NCBI GenBank assembly: GCA_905236755.1
Contig: CAJOCR010000005.1
Location: forward strand, 1-64,000
Length of the DNA: 64,000 bases
Source: an uncultured Prevotella sp.
Lineage (GTDB): Bacteria > Bacteroidota > Bacteroidia > Bacteroidales > Bacteroidaceae
Direction of reading: 5' to 3'
Each line of letters opens with the position of its first letter. The stretch's first letter is position 1. The translations under genes were made by a program, and so were the position numbers. The notes below the pieces were generated by a model. The model ran no database searches. It was given only the letters and a program-made list of their open reading frames with translations, and was not told where the DNA came from. This document shows positions 48,901 to 58,200 of this stretch, in pieces.

Positions 48901-51900
48901 ACAAAGGGAACAGTTATAACTGAAACAGAATATAATATGTTGCCTAACGAACAGAAGAATTTCATTATTCAGGGACAAGAACCTGTTGAAACCTCAACAC
49001 TCTATGTGAGCAACGAAAGTGAGATCCTCGATGTATCGAAGGAACGAATATACACAATTGTATATCAGTACACATATTATGAGAATGAGGATAGGAATAA
49101 TGTTAAGTTTAACAACGAATTGCATGTCATCAATGTACACGTGCAGATGGTAAGTGGTGTTCCTGTTATAGGTCCAATTACTCCTCCTGATGTTATAATG
49201 CCGGGAACGGCAATATCAATGAATGCACCAGACGTTACCGTAGGTAGTTACCTACCATTAGACAATGGATGGGAAATTTATAGCAATGAACAAGATGCTA
49301 AACTACATCGTAACGGTGTACCATACGAAAATGGTGTTGATCCTCTGTACTGGTATCAGAATGGTAACTATTACATTAATTACTACTCAAGGAACTATTT
49401 GGGTAAAATGTATTCACCAAATCCTGTTCCATTAAAGGTGGCGAACTACCATGATCTTGATGCAGTAATGAAGGATAAGGAACATCATATGTATGTTGAC
49501 CAACCTGACGTTGAGCGACCAAGTAAGATATATATTGATAATCGTTCATGTCAATCAGATAATACAAAGAGTGAACTTGATCTATTAAAGGACTTCTTTG
49601 ATCTTAGTTTACAGACAACGACTGCTTCTACAGGCGAAACAGCAGGACACAATTTGCTAAATAGTCATGTTCATGGCGCTCGTAATCTTGATTTTATATT
49701 GCAGAGCGATGTAAGTCCGAAAAAATATACTACCTGGACTTCTATCGGTGGCAACAACAATGTTGATAATCCAAATACTGATGATGCTGACGAGGCTCTA
49801 CCTAATGGTCAATGTTTTGAAGGAAATCTGCATGGTGATGGTCATACCATAAGTGGACTAACAAGCTCACTCTTTGCACATTTCTGTGGTGAAGCATATA
49901 ATCTCGGTGTGACAGGAAGTTTTGCTACTTCTGGAATTGCAGATGAAGGTTCTGGCTATTTGGAGAACTGTTGGGTTAAGTCATCAAATACTACTGATGC
50001 CAAAACAAGTAAACCAATATTTGGAAATCCTATTACAGACTCATGGTCTGGTGCAAGAACAATTCATATGGTTAACTGTTACTATCCATCAGAGAACAAG
50101 TTTACTGCTCATGGTAGTGCTTCTTATGGTCTACCAATAGAGAAGCCTTTGAAGGCGTTCAATGATGGTGAGGTGACATACAATCTAAATGGTTTCTATC
50201 TGTTTAAACGTTATTGTGACAATAAACCCGCAAGTGGTAACAGGTATAGCTACTATCGTAAGACGTTGACTGGTGTTGAGGGAGAGAAGAAAAACGATAA
50301 TGGTTCTCTTTCACTCTATACTAATGGTCATTATGAATCAAAAAATGGTCCATATTTGATGAACGATTACGATGGAAATTATGTGGGTAGTTATGTTGAA
50401 AGTCGCTATGCAGATGGTGACTTCCGATATGCAAGTGGCAATATTCCTTCTGCAAAGAATGAAAGAATTTATACAGATACGATTGGCGACAAAAAAGAAC
50501 ATTTCTATCCTATTTGGCCAGATGACTATATCTTCTTTGGACAAGCGCTTACTTATAATCATGTGTCTGGCAAGGTTCATCAAGCAGAACCTTGTTCTGT
50601 AAGCAAATTGGGAGGATTGTTAGTGGATACTAAAGAAAGTAATCGTGTTTTCCGTGCACCTGCATACTTTGGCAATAACATTATGAGCACGGCTTACTTT
50701 AACAAAAATGCTGTTTTTGCTCAAAGCAATAAAAAGCTAACGGATAATGATGTTGATATAGTAGCCTATAGAGGAATGACAGCTATTGACTTCTCTGGTT
50801 ATAATGGTGGATCTTATCAGTATGGGCAGACTGCTGGAGGATTCTACCCTCCTCTACTTGATGACGATGGTATCACAGACTTTATTAACGTTGACTTGAC
50901 ACGTAACCTTCTTGTTTATACCAATAGTGCAATGTCGGCAGAAACAGAAAATACTGTTAAGACAAAGCTCATAGAGGAAGACTATCAAGAAATTAACTCT
51001 GACTATCACACTGTGGCAGAAGCTAACAACCTACGCCAAGAAAAAACAGTTCGTGGTCACTGGGTTCAATTAGGTGAATCTGGCTATAAAGCAGTGCGTG
51101 ATCATTATCTTGTAGATAAGGAAGTATTCAACGCTCCTATAGCATATTCTTTTGATGATAACTATCGTATGTGGTATCAGCGTATTCCAGAAAACTATGT
51201 AGGGAAAAAGAAAGCCAATAAAACAGGATTTGTTGATAAGACTGCTGGATGGGAGGGCATATCTTTACCATTCACAGCAGAGATAGTGACTACCAACACC
51301 AAGGGTGAGATAACGCACTTCTATGACTACGCTGATAATGATGAAAATCATTCAAGTGGACATGAATACTGGTTGCGTATGTACAACGGTAAGAAAGAGG
51401 GAACAACTATCACAGATAGCATCTTTGTAGCAGACTTTAGAAAACCTGCAGCAGGAACAACTTCAAAAGTCTATACTAACACGTTCCTTTGGGATTATTA
51501 TTATAGTATCAATAATAGTAGCGATATGAATTCCGATAAATATCCTGGTTCTTACTATAATTCATCGCATAACTATACTAACTATCCAAGATTGGCTAAT
51601 GCAACGCCATATATCATTGGATTCCCAGGTGAGCGTTATTATGAGTTTGACCTCAGTGGTAATTACGAAGCTAAGACAGCATTAGTTACACCAACGAAGT
51701 TGCCTGCACAGATAATAACTTTTGCATCTGCTACAGGAGCACATATAGATGTTAGTGATGTAGAACTTGCTGCTAACAAGGCTGATGGAGATGGCTATAC
51801 CTTTATGCCAAATTATGGAAACAAGAAACTTACGGATGTAGCCTACATTCTTAATACTAATGCTGCTACAGATGATACAAGTGGAAGCAGTTATACGATA

Positions 51901-52263
51901 GCAGATAATGCAGTTTTATTGCCTTTCCGTCCATATTTTAAACTAACAGATACGGCTGGTGCTCGTAAACAGAGTCGATCTATTGTATTTGCTGATGAAC
52001 AAACTAATATGGAAGTACATAATGATGACATAAAGAATGATAAGGGTTTGGGTCTGAACATTTATGCTAAGTCAAAGAAGATTGTGGTAGAATCAAATTT
52101 ACGTGAGATTGCTACATTGCGCATCGTAAATGCTGAAGGTATCACTATCTGTAGCTTTACAATTAAGCCAGGTGAGTCAATAGAAACACCTATCAGTAAT
52201 AGCGGTGTATATGTGGTTCAGACCATTGATGGCAATTATAAGAAAAAACTCGCAGTCAAGTAA
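39979..52263 (+). CDS. Giant secreted repeat protein 1 (4094 residues), putative adhesin
   Basis: I know no named family for this protein. It opens with a signal peptide (KLVILLLVFFSVSSSKAQ). Residues about 35-2020 are glycine-rich repeats of the form VYGGGN-x-G-x-V-x-G-x-T-x-V, with roughly 30 [YF]GG copies by eye, a pattern that predicts a beta-solenoid. Residues about 2030-3010 carry a second, weaker repeat (YxxLxxxExxxF with G-x-I nearby). A GLUG-like stretch follows near 3230-3330 (CFEGNLHGDGHTISGL), then NGWEIY/WEGISLPFTAEI modules. The last 80 residues (GLGLNIYAKSKKIVVESN to KKKLAVK) look like a type A sorting domain of type IX secretion. Context with pilus genes suggests a tip or surface adhesin. 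Confidence 0.85.
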   Translation: MNMLSLHTINNTLTSTFGKLVILLLVFFSVSSSKAQIIVGGNIYGGGNEGNVGGSTSVTVRAGDLNKVYGGARIANVAGNSYVNIDGEHASNYILINYVYGGNDIAGTIGTNLRTFDLPASLTKAAENNIDGSWNAFVRISSKTATEDIKYTAEEIAAAHAADPLFNKTTDDVKIKAGDVLPGNKPIYIGQLFGGGNGEYYYKDVDENHNVYESEEAYNAGKAPIISTTDDLFAPALKKTYLEIMGGSIVYAYGGGNNATITDRTMVYLDNPSNVVYSIKDITNPHADTTGELLHNTRLENLMGINTTFSYPNSDAYQIGRLFGGNNKADMAIRPRWNLQRGAVRDLYGGGNEGRMTSHEGLLLQVEGSGMKIDNVYGGCRKADVHPLYDNDDNRPVPYADIQLDPSDNPGKIPGGYAARVRILGGDVNNVYGGNDISGNVYGGNTVGIFTTIHGNVYGGGNGSYAYTDNAKLAADPRWHDLYYDPNKILGLEGDQFTGLQSAEALNIFRPNAETVSILVRGTEAKPVVVEGALYVGGNSASLRTQTNRKGSASEQESPTHLKIGSYVTIDKVFLGNNGENMIKYNEAEDAVTGRGEGVLRTLASTKVAPDGTVTNFSKMKLTDATTFAKYMEGCAMKVKPNVLFESTGRGDPNDYIPYSTLFGSFYCGGNVGSILVPGKITVDFNHEVIIYDKLVGGCNNAKVKATELYNAEYIGGLIGDYEGYDAEQTNQPIGDKLELNLSGLTVEPKRWTIDSSDGHRYLEWNTYIGDTPVKPITENERPTSIDNPIHANENDMNRRLVGGNIYGGCYTSGVVNGNVTININSSIIDREKIFDKVAVNSTNGEDSLYHNIALGYTDEHYHILQRRTGVVLNQQGMDVFGKSLNIFGGGKGVDTEIWGSTTVNMNRGYAFQIFGGSEEGVIGKSNDGDDALTYEHNNKTYKYNPAYSCHVNLKGAAPGVSLGSDYNSNMPECEFLYGGSYEGLIVGNSVVNLGNGRVFNSFAGSCDADIMGHTETYIGYHHQIEDEKGVVIGEVDGFPFIRDMVYGGNDLGGKIMNSADFSSRLRTYDSNVTNDINNFDIRSKIYKTNVADAENPHVVKASAYIEYNQGYADAICGGHYGTYDYSDSKYVRDDTRSKPYMENSFVNFRPMSTEVLRNPNKMNIVNYVYGGSQGISGDFDSNKMQNGSYVLVDIPQDMSNYKSMKVFGAGAWGGLGMGGEKVESNAAEIALDKKSAIIDLMRGQIDAVYGASHKTGFTRRTVVNVPDGSTIHLNNIFGGGYGDNISLRCDAYEANVNYNSADAIVEGAIYGGNNAYRRTLYGRVNISSPVYTGQLDNNNIGKYATVYGAGYGANTWSQYTEVNLKNGAKVAEVYGGGQAGMVMNKATVEKWKPVAYEKLLSDYQNKLAAWNELSESEKDNNNKPSEPKEIDLSMGENYSDLGLDDPIVKSNILGIANETGKFNTNVYIYDGAVVDVNLVDKASGPAFIGGYAYAGGYGYSDEDGSGDVYGTTYIGLFGGEVKKDIYAGGTVGSVMNRYVPKTVEENSVEIDNQDYFVAGTYAYIEGGTARNVYGGGWQGSVGKHQGATVMVNGNDKYLPIAGETEADVLGETHVVIGIRNDLRDEQKPYTDLPSPLTYTKGVPAIQRNAYSGGEGGAVFGTANLIINNGYIGYVFEDKEGENYTNYHDHYKEKLDDETWFGENPQNRLEDCGNAFGGGYDDLSSVDFTNIRMYGGIIRNSLHGGGEIATIGRGTTKQTTGVVRDLDKVFKNGKTHIELYNGHVLRNVFGGGKGYNKLKYGLGHELYTDGYVFGQTEVYIHGGEIGTHDGIAKEYGNVFGGGDIGYVYSSAYSYTMEHPESTGSPGHVYYKKEDGSLTEDCKVVVSPYLQVKPGNTISYQGKEYQAYDYMSTEYLNTLGKKKYVETSGVTTKQWPAAWNQLITEEIVNDAKVDRGVMIHNAVFGGGNVSANSDKTYANATTVYGNVTATLYDAFHRDFITIGTEHTGGLYGGGNFSMVDGYRELNITNYGTDYFSMDQQIDLATYRSLTNRERAYFRLKYECKEANKVFKKDGEPDSRAYALGEKIDEDVYLKLLSIYGTQVESVFTPFGICSIYAGRLLNTIQRADFCGVFGSRMVLQGAKDRVADTEQNMVYTINRIGELSLNKKRSVIASDMVLKPNPISDEDYANPDDAVHGNYFGIYSVVNYLGNLTSDQHFDDAYEGAAINTKVEPNLPYQGDGKTTYYSYKADNSTSSIRNLAECPHQVALASGVHLELINESEDEEEKNYGYITGIVGLDLINVKKDKVMGGGFVYAKNEHRVPKYFPNKKNVLLAEYNQQTNDEAITYKRFCYTIADEPTNASESANSRTISGSNDAYSIKTWQTSGNFIHNTKHIVDDCYPTNNAYDPNRSPYSVAHYWYVKGEVYLYDQVISAYTGSATAYHKESQLNLTITAASNGRLQLLNVKPNLYAYRMPTSATDATPVKIGTVKDADDNTIDHVTVNNEHDSYKLNDVITWWDWHQLNEIERSYFVTNTYVNCVDCKVNGVTYKAGSYVMDDTDFNAFKHTSPTIRNTEDEPFLNEQNEDVGLSYVFRSSNNISHDQGYVLTLDMNTPTVWDKYYTKENPGSDRVNQTNQNGGAGYLSSPTYYPQESGVYGIHNYQVGDIITKSTVEAYTAGFGENVKPAYVATNNITYTSGEITTTANAGSTISQTVYDGILNAEQKANFSPAYVSISTVKLADGVYLGKGEIKSASQIAALKTQYGKEVGAENENTKLKDEIDAAMKEAYICVQAGNYGGQQYESDRNYNVIDAWCGLSKEDRDAGSFTFNQDAFDLLSSPEYLNLSGANSEKYPEENATRMAYGTTYSQKVPIEYEAICETAFGSYSVGQKISNTEYEALPNEQRHYTRVELDADANTAYIVVDNFTLHGVPYSKGQIVDKDTYDDINDNSRIVSKTFDVAGSIYYYCYEDYSSVTKGTVITETEYNMLPNEQKNFIIQGQEPVETSTLYVSNESEILDVSKERIYTIVYQYTYYENEDRNNVKFNNELHVINVHVQMVSGVPVIGPITPPDVIMPGTAISMNAPDVTVGSYLPLDNGWEIYSNEQDAKLHRNGVPYENGVDPLYWYQNGNYYINYYSRNYLGKMYSPNPVPLKVANYHDLDAVMKDKEHHMYVDQPDVERPSKIYIDNRSCQSDNTKSELDLLKDFFDLSLQTTTASTGETAGHNLLNSHVHGARNLDFILQSDVSPKKYTTWTSIGGNNNVDNPNTDDADEALPNGQCFEGNLHGDGHTISGLTSSLFAHFCGEAYNLGVTGSFATSGIADEGSGYLENCWVKSSNTTDAKTSKPIFGNPITDSWSGARTIHMVNCYYPSENKFTAHGSASYGLPIEKPLKAFNDGEVTYNLNGFYLFKRYCDNKPASGNRYSYYRKTLTGVEGEKKNDNGSLSLYTNGHYESKNGPYLMNDYDGNYVGSYVESRYADGDFRYASGNIPSAKNERIYTDTIGDKKEHFYPIWPDDYIFFGQALTYNHVSGKVHQAEPCSVSKLGGLLVDTKESNRVFRAPAYFGNNIMSTAYFNKNAVFAQSNKKLTDNDVDIVAYRGMTAIDFSGYNGGSYQYGQTAGGFYPPLLDDDGITDFINVDLTRNLLVYTNSAMSAETENTVKTKLIEEDYQEINSDYHTVAEANNLRQEKTVRGHWVQLGESGYKAVRDHYLVDKEVFNAPIAYSFDDNYRMWYQRIPENYVGKKKANKTGFVDKTAGWEGISLPFTAEIVTTNTKGEITHFYDYADNDENHSSGHEYWLRMYNGKKEGTTITDSIFVADFRKPAAGTTSKVYTNTFLWDYYYSINNSSDMNSDKYPGSYYNSSHNYTNYPRLANATPYIIGFPGERYYEFDLSGNYEAKTALVTPTKLPAQIITFASATGAHIDVSDVELAANKADGDGYTFMPNYGNKKLTDVAYILNTNAATDDTSGSSYTIADNAVLLPFRPYFKLTDTAGARKQSRSIVFADEQTNMEVHNDDIKNDKGLGLNIYAKSKKIVVESNLREIATLRIVNAEGITICSFTIKPGESIETPISNSGVYVVQTIDGNYKKKLAVK
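40089..46035 (+). repeat. [YF]GGG coding-repeat array in giant gene 1
   Basis: The DNA repeatedly encodes TAT/TTT-GGT-GGA/GGT-GGT. Units are spaced irregularly, mostly 40-150 codons apart in the early part and closer in others, with inserted loops. Variants include YGGC, YGGN, YAGG, YGAG and FGGS. Codon use inside the repeats is mixed, so this is an old array and not a recent expansion. Confidence 0.75.
46070..49010 (+). repeat. Second, degenerate coding repeat in giant gene 1
   Basis: Segments such as DLATYRSLTNRERAYFRL, WWDWHQLNEIERSYFV, TVYDGILNAEQKANFSPAYV, TEYEALPNEQRHYTRV and TEYNMLPNEQKNFIIQ share Y-x-x-L-x-x-x-E-[RQ]-x-x-[FY]. They are usually preceded by G-x-x-I/V. Spacing between neighbouring copies at the C-terminal end is about 40-110 codons. 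I do not recognise the module. Confidence 0.6.
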
Positions 52264-52282
52264 GAAAAAAAAGTAACAAGAT

Positions 52283-55200
52283 ATGCAATTTAAAAAGATT
52301 CTAACAAAAAAAGTATTGATTATTTTACTACTGATTCTAGCGCAAAGCGCTGGAGTCAGTAAAGTCTGGGGACAGGAATTCGAGGGTATATGGTATATTG
52401 ACAATGATGCAAATCATAATTTGACTCCCGATAATCGCTGGTATCTTGTTCCTGCAAAGGACTCAAAACAAGCAAAAGGTGTTGATGCCTATTATTCGCC
52501 AAATTATGCTACAACAGATGGCGATCCGGAAAAGCCTTTTCTTACTACATACCAAACAAATAAAGATGCTAATTCCATCTGGATTGTTGTGAGTACATCA
52601 ACACCTGGATATTATAATGTTATTCACGCATTAACTGGGAAATATGTTATCTACGAGGTACCATTACCCAATGACCCGAACAAAAACAATGATGCTGATG
52701 AAACAAAAAACGGTAGAAGAAAAACCATGCACTTACAAACTATAGATAATGGTACTTATTCTCTATCCAACAGCAATTTCAACTTCGCCATTACAGGTTC
52801 TGTTAGTACTGGCATAAATATCCGTCCGCAAGGACGTGCTGGATGGTATTGGAATCCTGCAGGTAACAACCATCCGTATTATTCTGGTCAAAATGGTTCA
52901 CTATATACTAATGGAATGGTAGGTGTTTATAATAATAACTCTGCTAACTCTATTTGGCATTTAGAATCAACTAAGCTGCCTGCTCCTACAATCGATTATA
53001 ATGCCTCTTCAGGTTCATATAAGATTACTACAGAATTTACAAACTTTGACATACGATATACAACAGATGGTACTAACCCCACCATTGACAGCCCTATTTA
53101 TGATGGCTCTACAATAATAGTTGAACATGATGCAACGACTGTTAAGGCTATTATAACAGGTATGGGAAAGGTTCTGTCGGAACAAGCTTTATGTGTTGTT
53201 AATACTGCTTCGCCTCAGGCGCCTGAGTTTGAAGTTACATGTGACAGTAAATTGCAGATTAATAGTAATATTAGCTCTGCAAAGTTATATTATACATATA
53301 CTACAGATGGAAGTACACCTGCAGACCCATCCAATGCAAGTACAGAATGGAATGAGCCTGTAACTATGCCTGATGGAGCTAAGATTAAGGCTATAGCCTA
53401 CAATGGTATTCACCCTTCAACTATCTCTGAAGTATATACTTTTAAAAACAGAACAGCTACTCCTGTAATTAACTTGTCTGGTACCACAGCGACCATTACT
53501 TTTGCAGAAGGAACACTCTACTATACAACCAACGGAACTGATCCTGTTATAGGAGATGAAAATGTTAAAACAAGCACTGTTAGTCCAGTAAACTTAACTG
53601 TGTTAGAGAATGCTAATATTGATATACGTGCATTAGCTAAGGTCGAAGGGCGTGAACAATCTTGTCCTATTACAATCGCCAAACGCCCAAGAAAGCCAAT
53701 AATTAGTATGAAAAGTGAATGTGGAGGAACTATCCGTACCCATACACTGACTCTCAGTGGCACACAGTCAAATAAAACATACTGGTATGCTCTAACTAAT
53801 GGCAGTGAAACGAGTGCTCCTGCACTCAGCAGTTTTTTGCAATATACCCCAGGTCAACCTGTTGAAATATCAACCATACCAACGTGGGATAAAACATCTA
53901 CTTATGTTACTCTGCATGCATATGCTAAGGATGCAGAAGGTAACGTTTCTGTTGTTACATCTAAAAATTATCTGTTGAAATATACAGAAGTGCCTACTAT
54001 CACACATACAGTAAACGCAAGTAATACAACTGTAAATATAACCTCTACATCAGGAGCCCAAATACATTATAGTGTTGATAATGGTGAGGTTTTGACAGCA
54101 ATAACAAGTGTGTCATTAACCGTTGATAACATCAATAAGCATACAATAATAGCAACAGCTCAAAAGGGTGATGAGGGGGAGTCATGCGAGGCAATTCACA
54201 CAATATCTTTTGGACATAAGATCACAACTTTGGAAGAACTTAGGAATATTGACTTAGATGAAGACTATATTCTTGGAGGTGATATTGATGTTAGTGGCTC
54301 GTATATAACCATAGGAACAGATGAATCCCCTTATAGAGGCTCGTTTGATGGCGCAGGCTATACTATTAGCGGACTTTCTCAACCTCTATTCGGAACTACG
54401 GATGGAGCTGTCATTCATGATATTAATTTAAAGCAGATATCTATTAGTAAAAGTGGCAATGTTGGAGCTATTGTTTGTGATGCCAAAGGCTATACTCGAA
54501 TTTACAATTGTGGTATTTTGCCTACTACACCTAACTATCCACAGGGAGTACACTCAACAGTGACTGCAACAGGTAGTGGATGTGCTGGTAGTATAGTTGG
54601 TAAATTAGAAGATGATTCTCGTGTAGTTAATTGTTTCAGTTATGCTGATGTTATAAGTAGTGGAGTTGCTGCGGGTATAGTGGGTAATAATGCATACTAT
54701 ACAAATACATCAACAGGAGTTGGAAGTACAGCAAGAGAAGTTAATGGAAAATATACAGAATTACGTACGATGATAGTAAACTGTATGTTTTATGGAAATA
54801 TAACAGCTTCAAGTATCTACCCTGTATATGGAGGTGCCAAAATCATTAATACAGGTGTTAATGCCATTAATAACTACAACTACTATTGCGTAGATTGTAA
54901 ATTCTCAGGTACCCTTACAGATTATAATTGTTCATGGCCTGCACAAAAAGATTATCTAACTCGTTATGAATTTCATCGCAATCTGTTAAACAGTAATCGT
55001 GAACTCTGTGGTTGGTGGGTAGGTTCTCGTACAGCCCCAGCTGGTTTGATCGCTTCAGCTGTTCAAGCGATTCCCAAGGATGCCTCAATAATACGAAAAT
55101 GGGTACTTGATCCGTCGGTTGCCCCCTATCCTATTTTGAAATCTTTTGGTTTCTATAATTCACCAATTAACATAGATGATGATGCTGAGTGGCGAATAAC

Positions 55201-58200
55201 AGCTAACGAATGGGAAGGTAAAAATTTAGGAACAATTAGCGTAACTATCAACCCAGGAGCACATGCTGCTGGCAATGTTAGAATCAAATATAATGTTCCT
55301 TTTATCATAACAGATATGGATACCTTACATACAGACTATTGCTATCGTAAGATACAACTACCTTACTATAACAAGGTGTTTGGTAATCCTAATGGAACAT
55401 CATGGGCAGAAAAATATGGTGGAAACTATACCGAATATGTCGTTACAGGATGGGATATAACACGAACCAATGGTACTGAAGGAACAATTACAGAGCACTG
55501 GGAGAACGGATATGATTTCGCCGATCGTAAGAGTTCTGCAAAAGATAAAAAACGAGTTTTTGCACAAGGTGGATTCTATTATGTGCCAGATGATGTCACT
55601 GCCATCACAATTACGGCACATTGGGGAACTGCAGTATATCTTGACAATACTGAGCATAGCTATGATCGTGTTAATATGTCGGGAAGTAATCAGGGAACTC
55701 ATTTTGCGCCTGCAGGTTATAGAAATGCAACTCTGGGTAATGGAAAAGAATCAAAAAGTGGAACAATATCAAGTGCGATACCCAACAACGGTGGTGTATA
55801 TGAAGATGCTATTGTTTTGGTAGGTAATCACCAGTACCGTAATGGTGGTATTGACGTTGTTGGTTCTAATGGAACAAGCGGATGCACCATTACAAGTGCC
55901 GACTTTGATTTTGATAATGAACCCGACCACTGCTTAATTTGGCAATTGGGAGTCGGTACTACCCGACAAAGTATTTGTCCAATTCGCTTTGATTTTTTGC
56001 CAATTGAAGAGATGGGACTTGCAATGAAAGAGGATAATTCTACACAGTATTATTCTATAGGTTGCTATCGTCCCCTTGGTCATTTCGAGGTAACAGAAAC
56101 TGCATTGATACATTTTGGTCAGTTTGAGTTTGGAAATGAACATCGTTCTACCTACGCTCCGATTATCCTCAACGGAGGAATCTTCGATCAATATACTAAG
56201 GGAACAAAGGCTGGCGATAGCGATGACAAGATAAATTACATAATACTTGGTGGAAATGTTAGGATACCATCGTTTACCCCCGGTGCGCATGTTAATTCAG
56301 CAAAGGCAACACGCCACTGTGCTGTAAATGTTATTGGAGGAAATATTGATTATTTATACCTTACAGGAAACTATAATGAAAGTGTTGTTCCAAACACTGA
56401 TAACCCACATTGCTATATTGATGGCGGTAAGTTCAAGCAGATAGCTGCTGCAGGTAAAGAAGGTATTAATGGCGATGTGTATTTCAACATTAATCACTCA
56501 GATATACATGAATTCTATGGTGGAAGCACATTGGCTAACCAATTGGTAACAGGTAATATCAATGTTGATATATCTAACAGTATAGTAGCAAAATATTGCG
56601 GTGGTCCAAAGTTTGGTAATATGAACCTTAATAATACTGATCCATCTTTGAATAAGACAGTCACCACTACAGCCAACAACACAGTATTTGGTGTTTACTA
56701 TGGTGGAGGTAACGGTGGAACAAGCTATGTACAATACGATAAGAGTGACGGTGAACAGGTTATTGCTACATATAGTTGGGAAACAACAGGAAAGTTGAAT
56801 AGCTATACTCCAGGCGTCTATCGCGGAAGCAAGACATTAGGTTACATGGCCGACTATGATATGGAAATTGTAAACCTGTCAACAGGTACTACTCCAGGTA
56901 GAGCAGTATGTAGAACTTATTTCTATGCAGCTCAGTTCTCAGCCACAAACACTGGATCTATTACGAATAGTCTCACTAACTGTAAGATTTTAAAGAACTT
57001 CTATGGTGGTGGTAATTTAGGCGGTGTTTTTGGTAATGTTACTTCAACATTAACTGATACCGAGGTCTTAGGTTCTGCTTTTGGTGCTGGTTTCTCTGCA
57101 AGCGTTCCTGATGTGACTATACATAACAAAAATAAACAGAAGCCAACTATTGATGTGAACACAGGTATTATCACACCAACTCCAGAGTCAGGAGGTGCTT
57201 CACACACATACAAGACCTACACCTGGACTAATAATCCTGCATTATCTACTTCTAATCCTATCAGCAGCGATGGTAAGTACCTTTTCACAGAAGAATCGCT
57301 GCAGAATCTTGGAACAGTAACTGGCGACGTAACACTGACTATTGCTGGTTCAACACGTGTTATTGGAAAAGTCTATGATGAAAATGGTGTTGAAATACCA
57401 GAGAATGTTGACATAGGTGGTGTCTTCGGTGGTGGCGATGCATCAAATGTTGTAGGTAACACACATGTGATAATGACTGATGGTATTGTTGACGCCAGTG
57501 TCTTTGGCGGTGCTAACCTTGCCACAGTAAATGGCAACACATCAGTAGAAGTTAGCGGTGGTGTTATTGGTAAGGCTAATGCACCTAAATATGCAGCTTT
57601 AGTTGGTAATGTGTATGGTGGTGGTAAGGGTAACATGACTGACGTAAAATCAGGTCTTGTAACAGGAAATACCAACATCAAGATAACAGGTGATGATACT
57701 ACGCCTTTCATTTATCACAATATATACGGTGGTGGTGCTTATGGTTCTGTGGGTGTCTATACTTATGCTGATGCAGCATACCATGCAGAGCATCCACAGG
57801 TACAAGTAGATATGCCAATAACTCATGTTTCAGGAGGTATCACGAGTGTGGCTATCGAAGGCGGTGTCATTGGTACAACAGGATATAACAACGGAATGGT
57901 AAACGGTTCATCACGTGGAGAGGTATTCCCTCCTGTCGATGGATTTGACCGTAATGATGTTTTAGCCTGGTCTTATGATACACATGTCATCATTGGCGAC
58001 TCTCTTGCTGGTACAAATCTGGGAGGAAGTGGTAAGAAATATGATTATCCATTGATAAAAGGTTCTGTGTATGGCAGTGGTGAGAACGGTCATACTTTCC
58101 ATGACACAGAGGTAAAGGTTCATAGTGGAACAATTGGTATTGAATCTGGTGAAGAAATCACCTCTAACGGTATTAAATATTCAGGACCACGCTATCCTTT

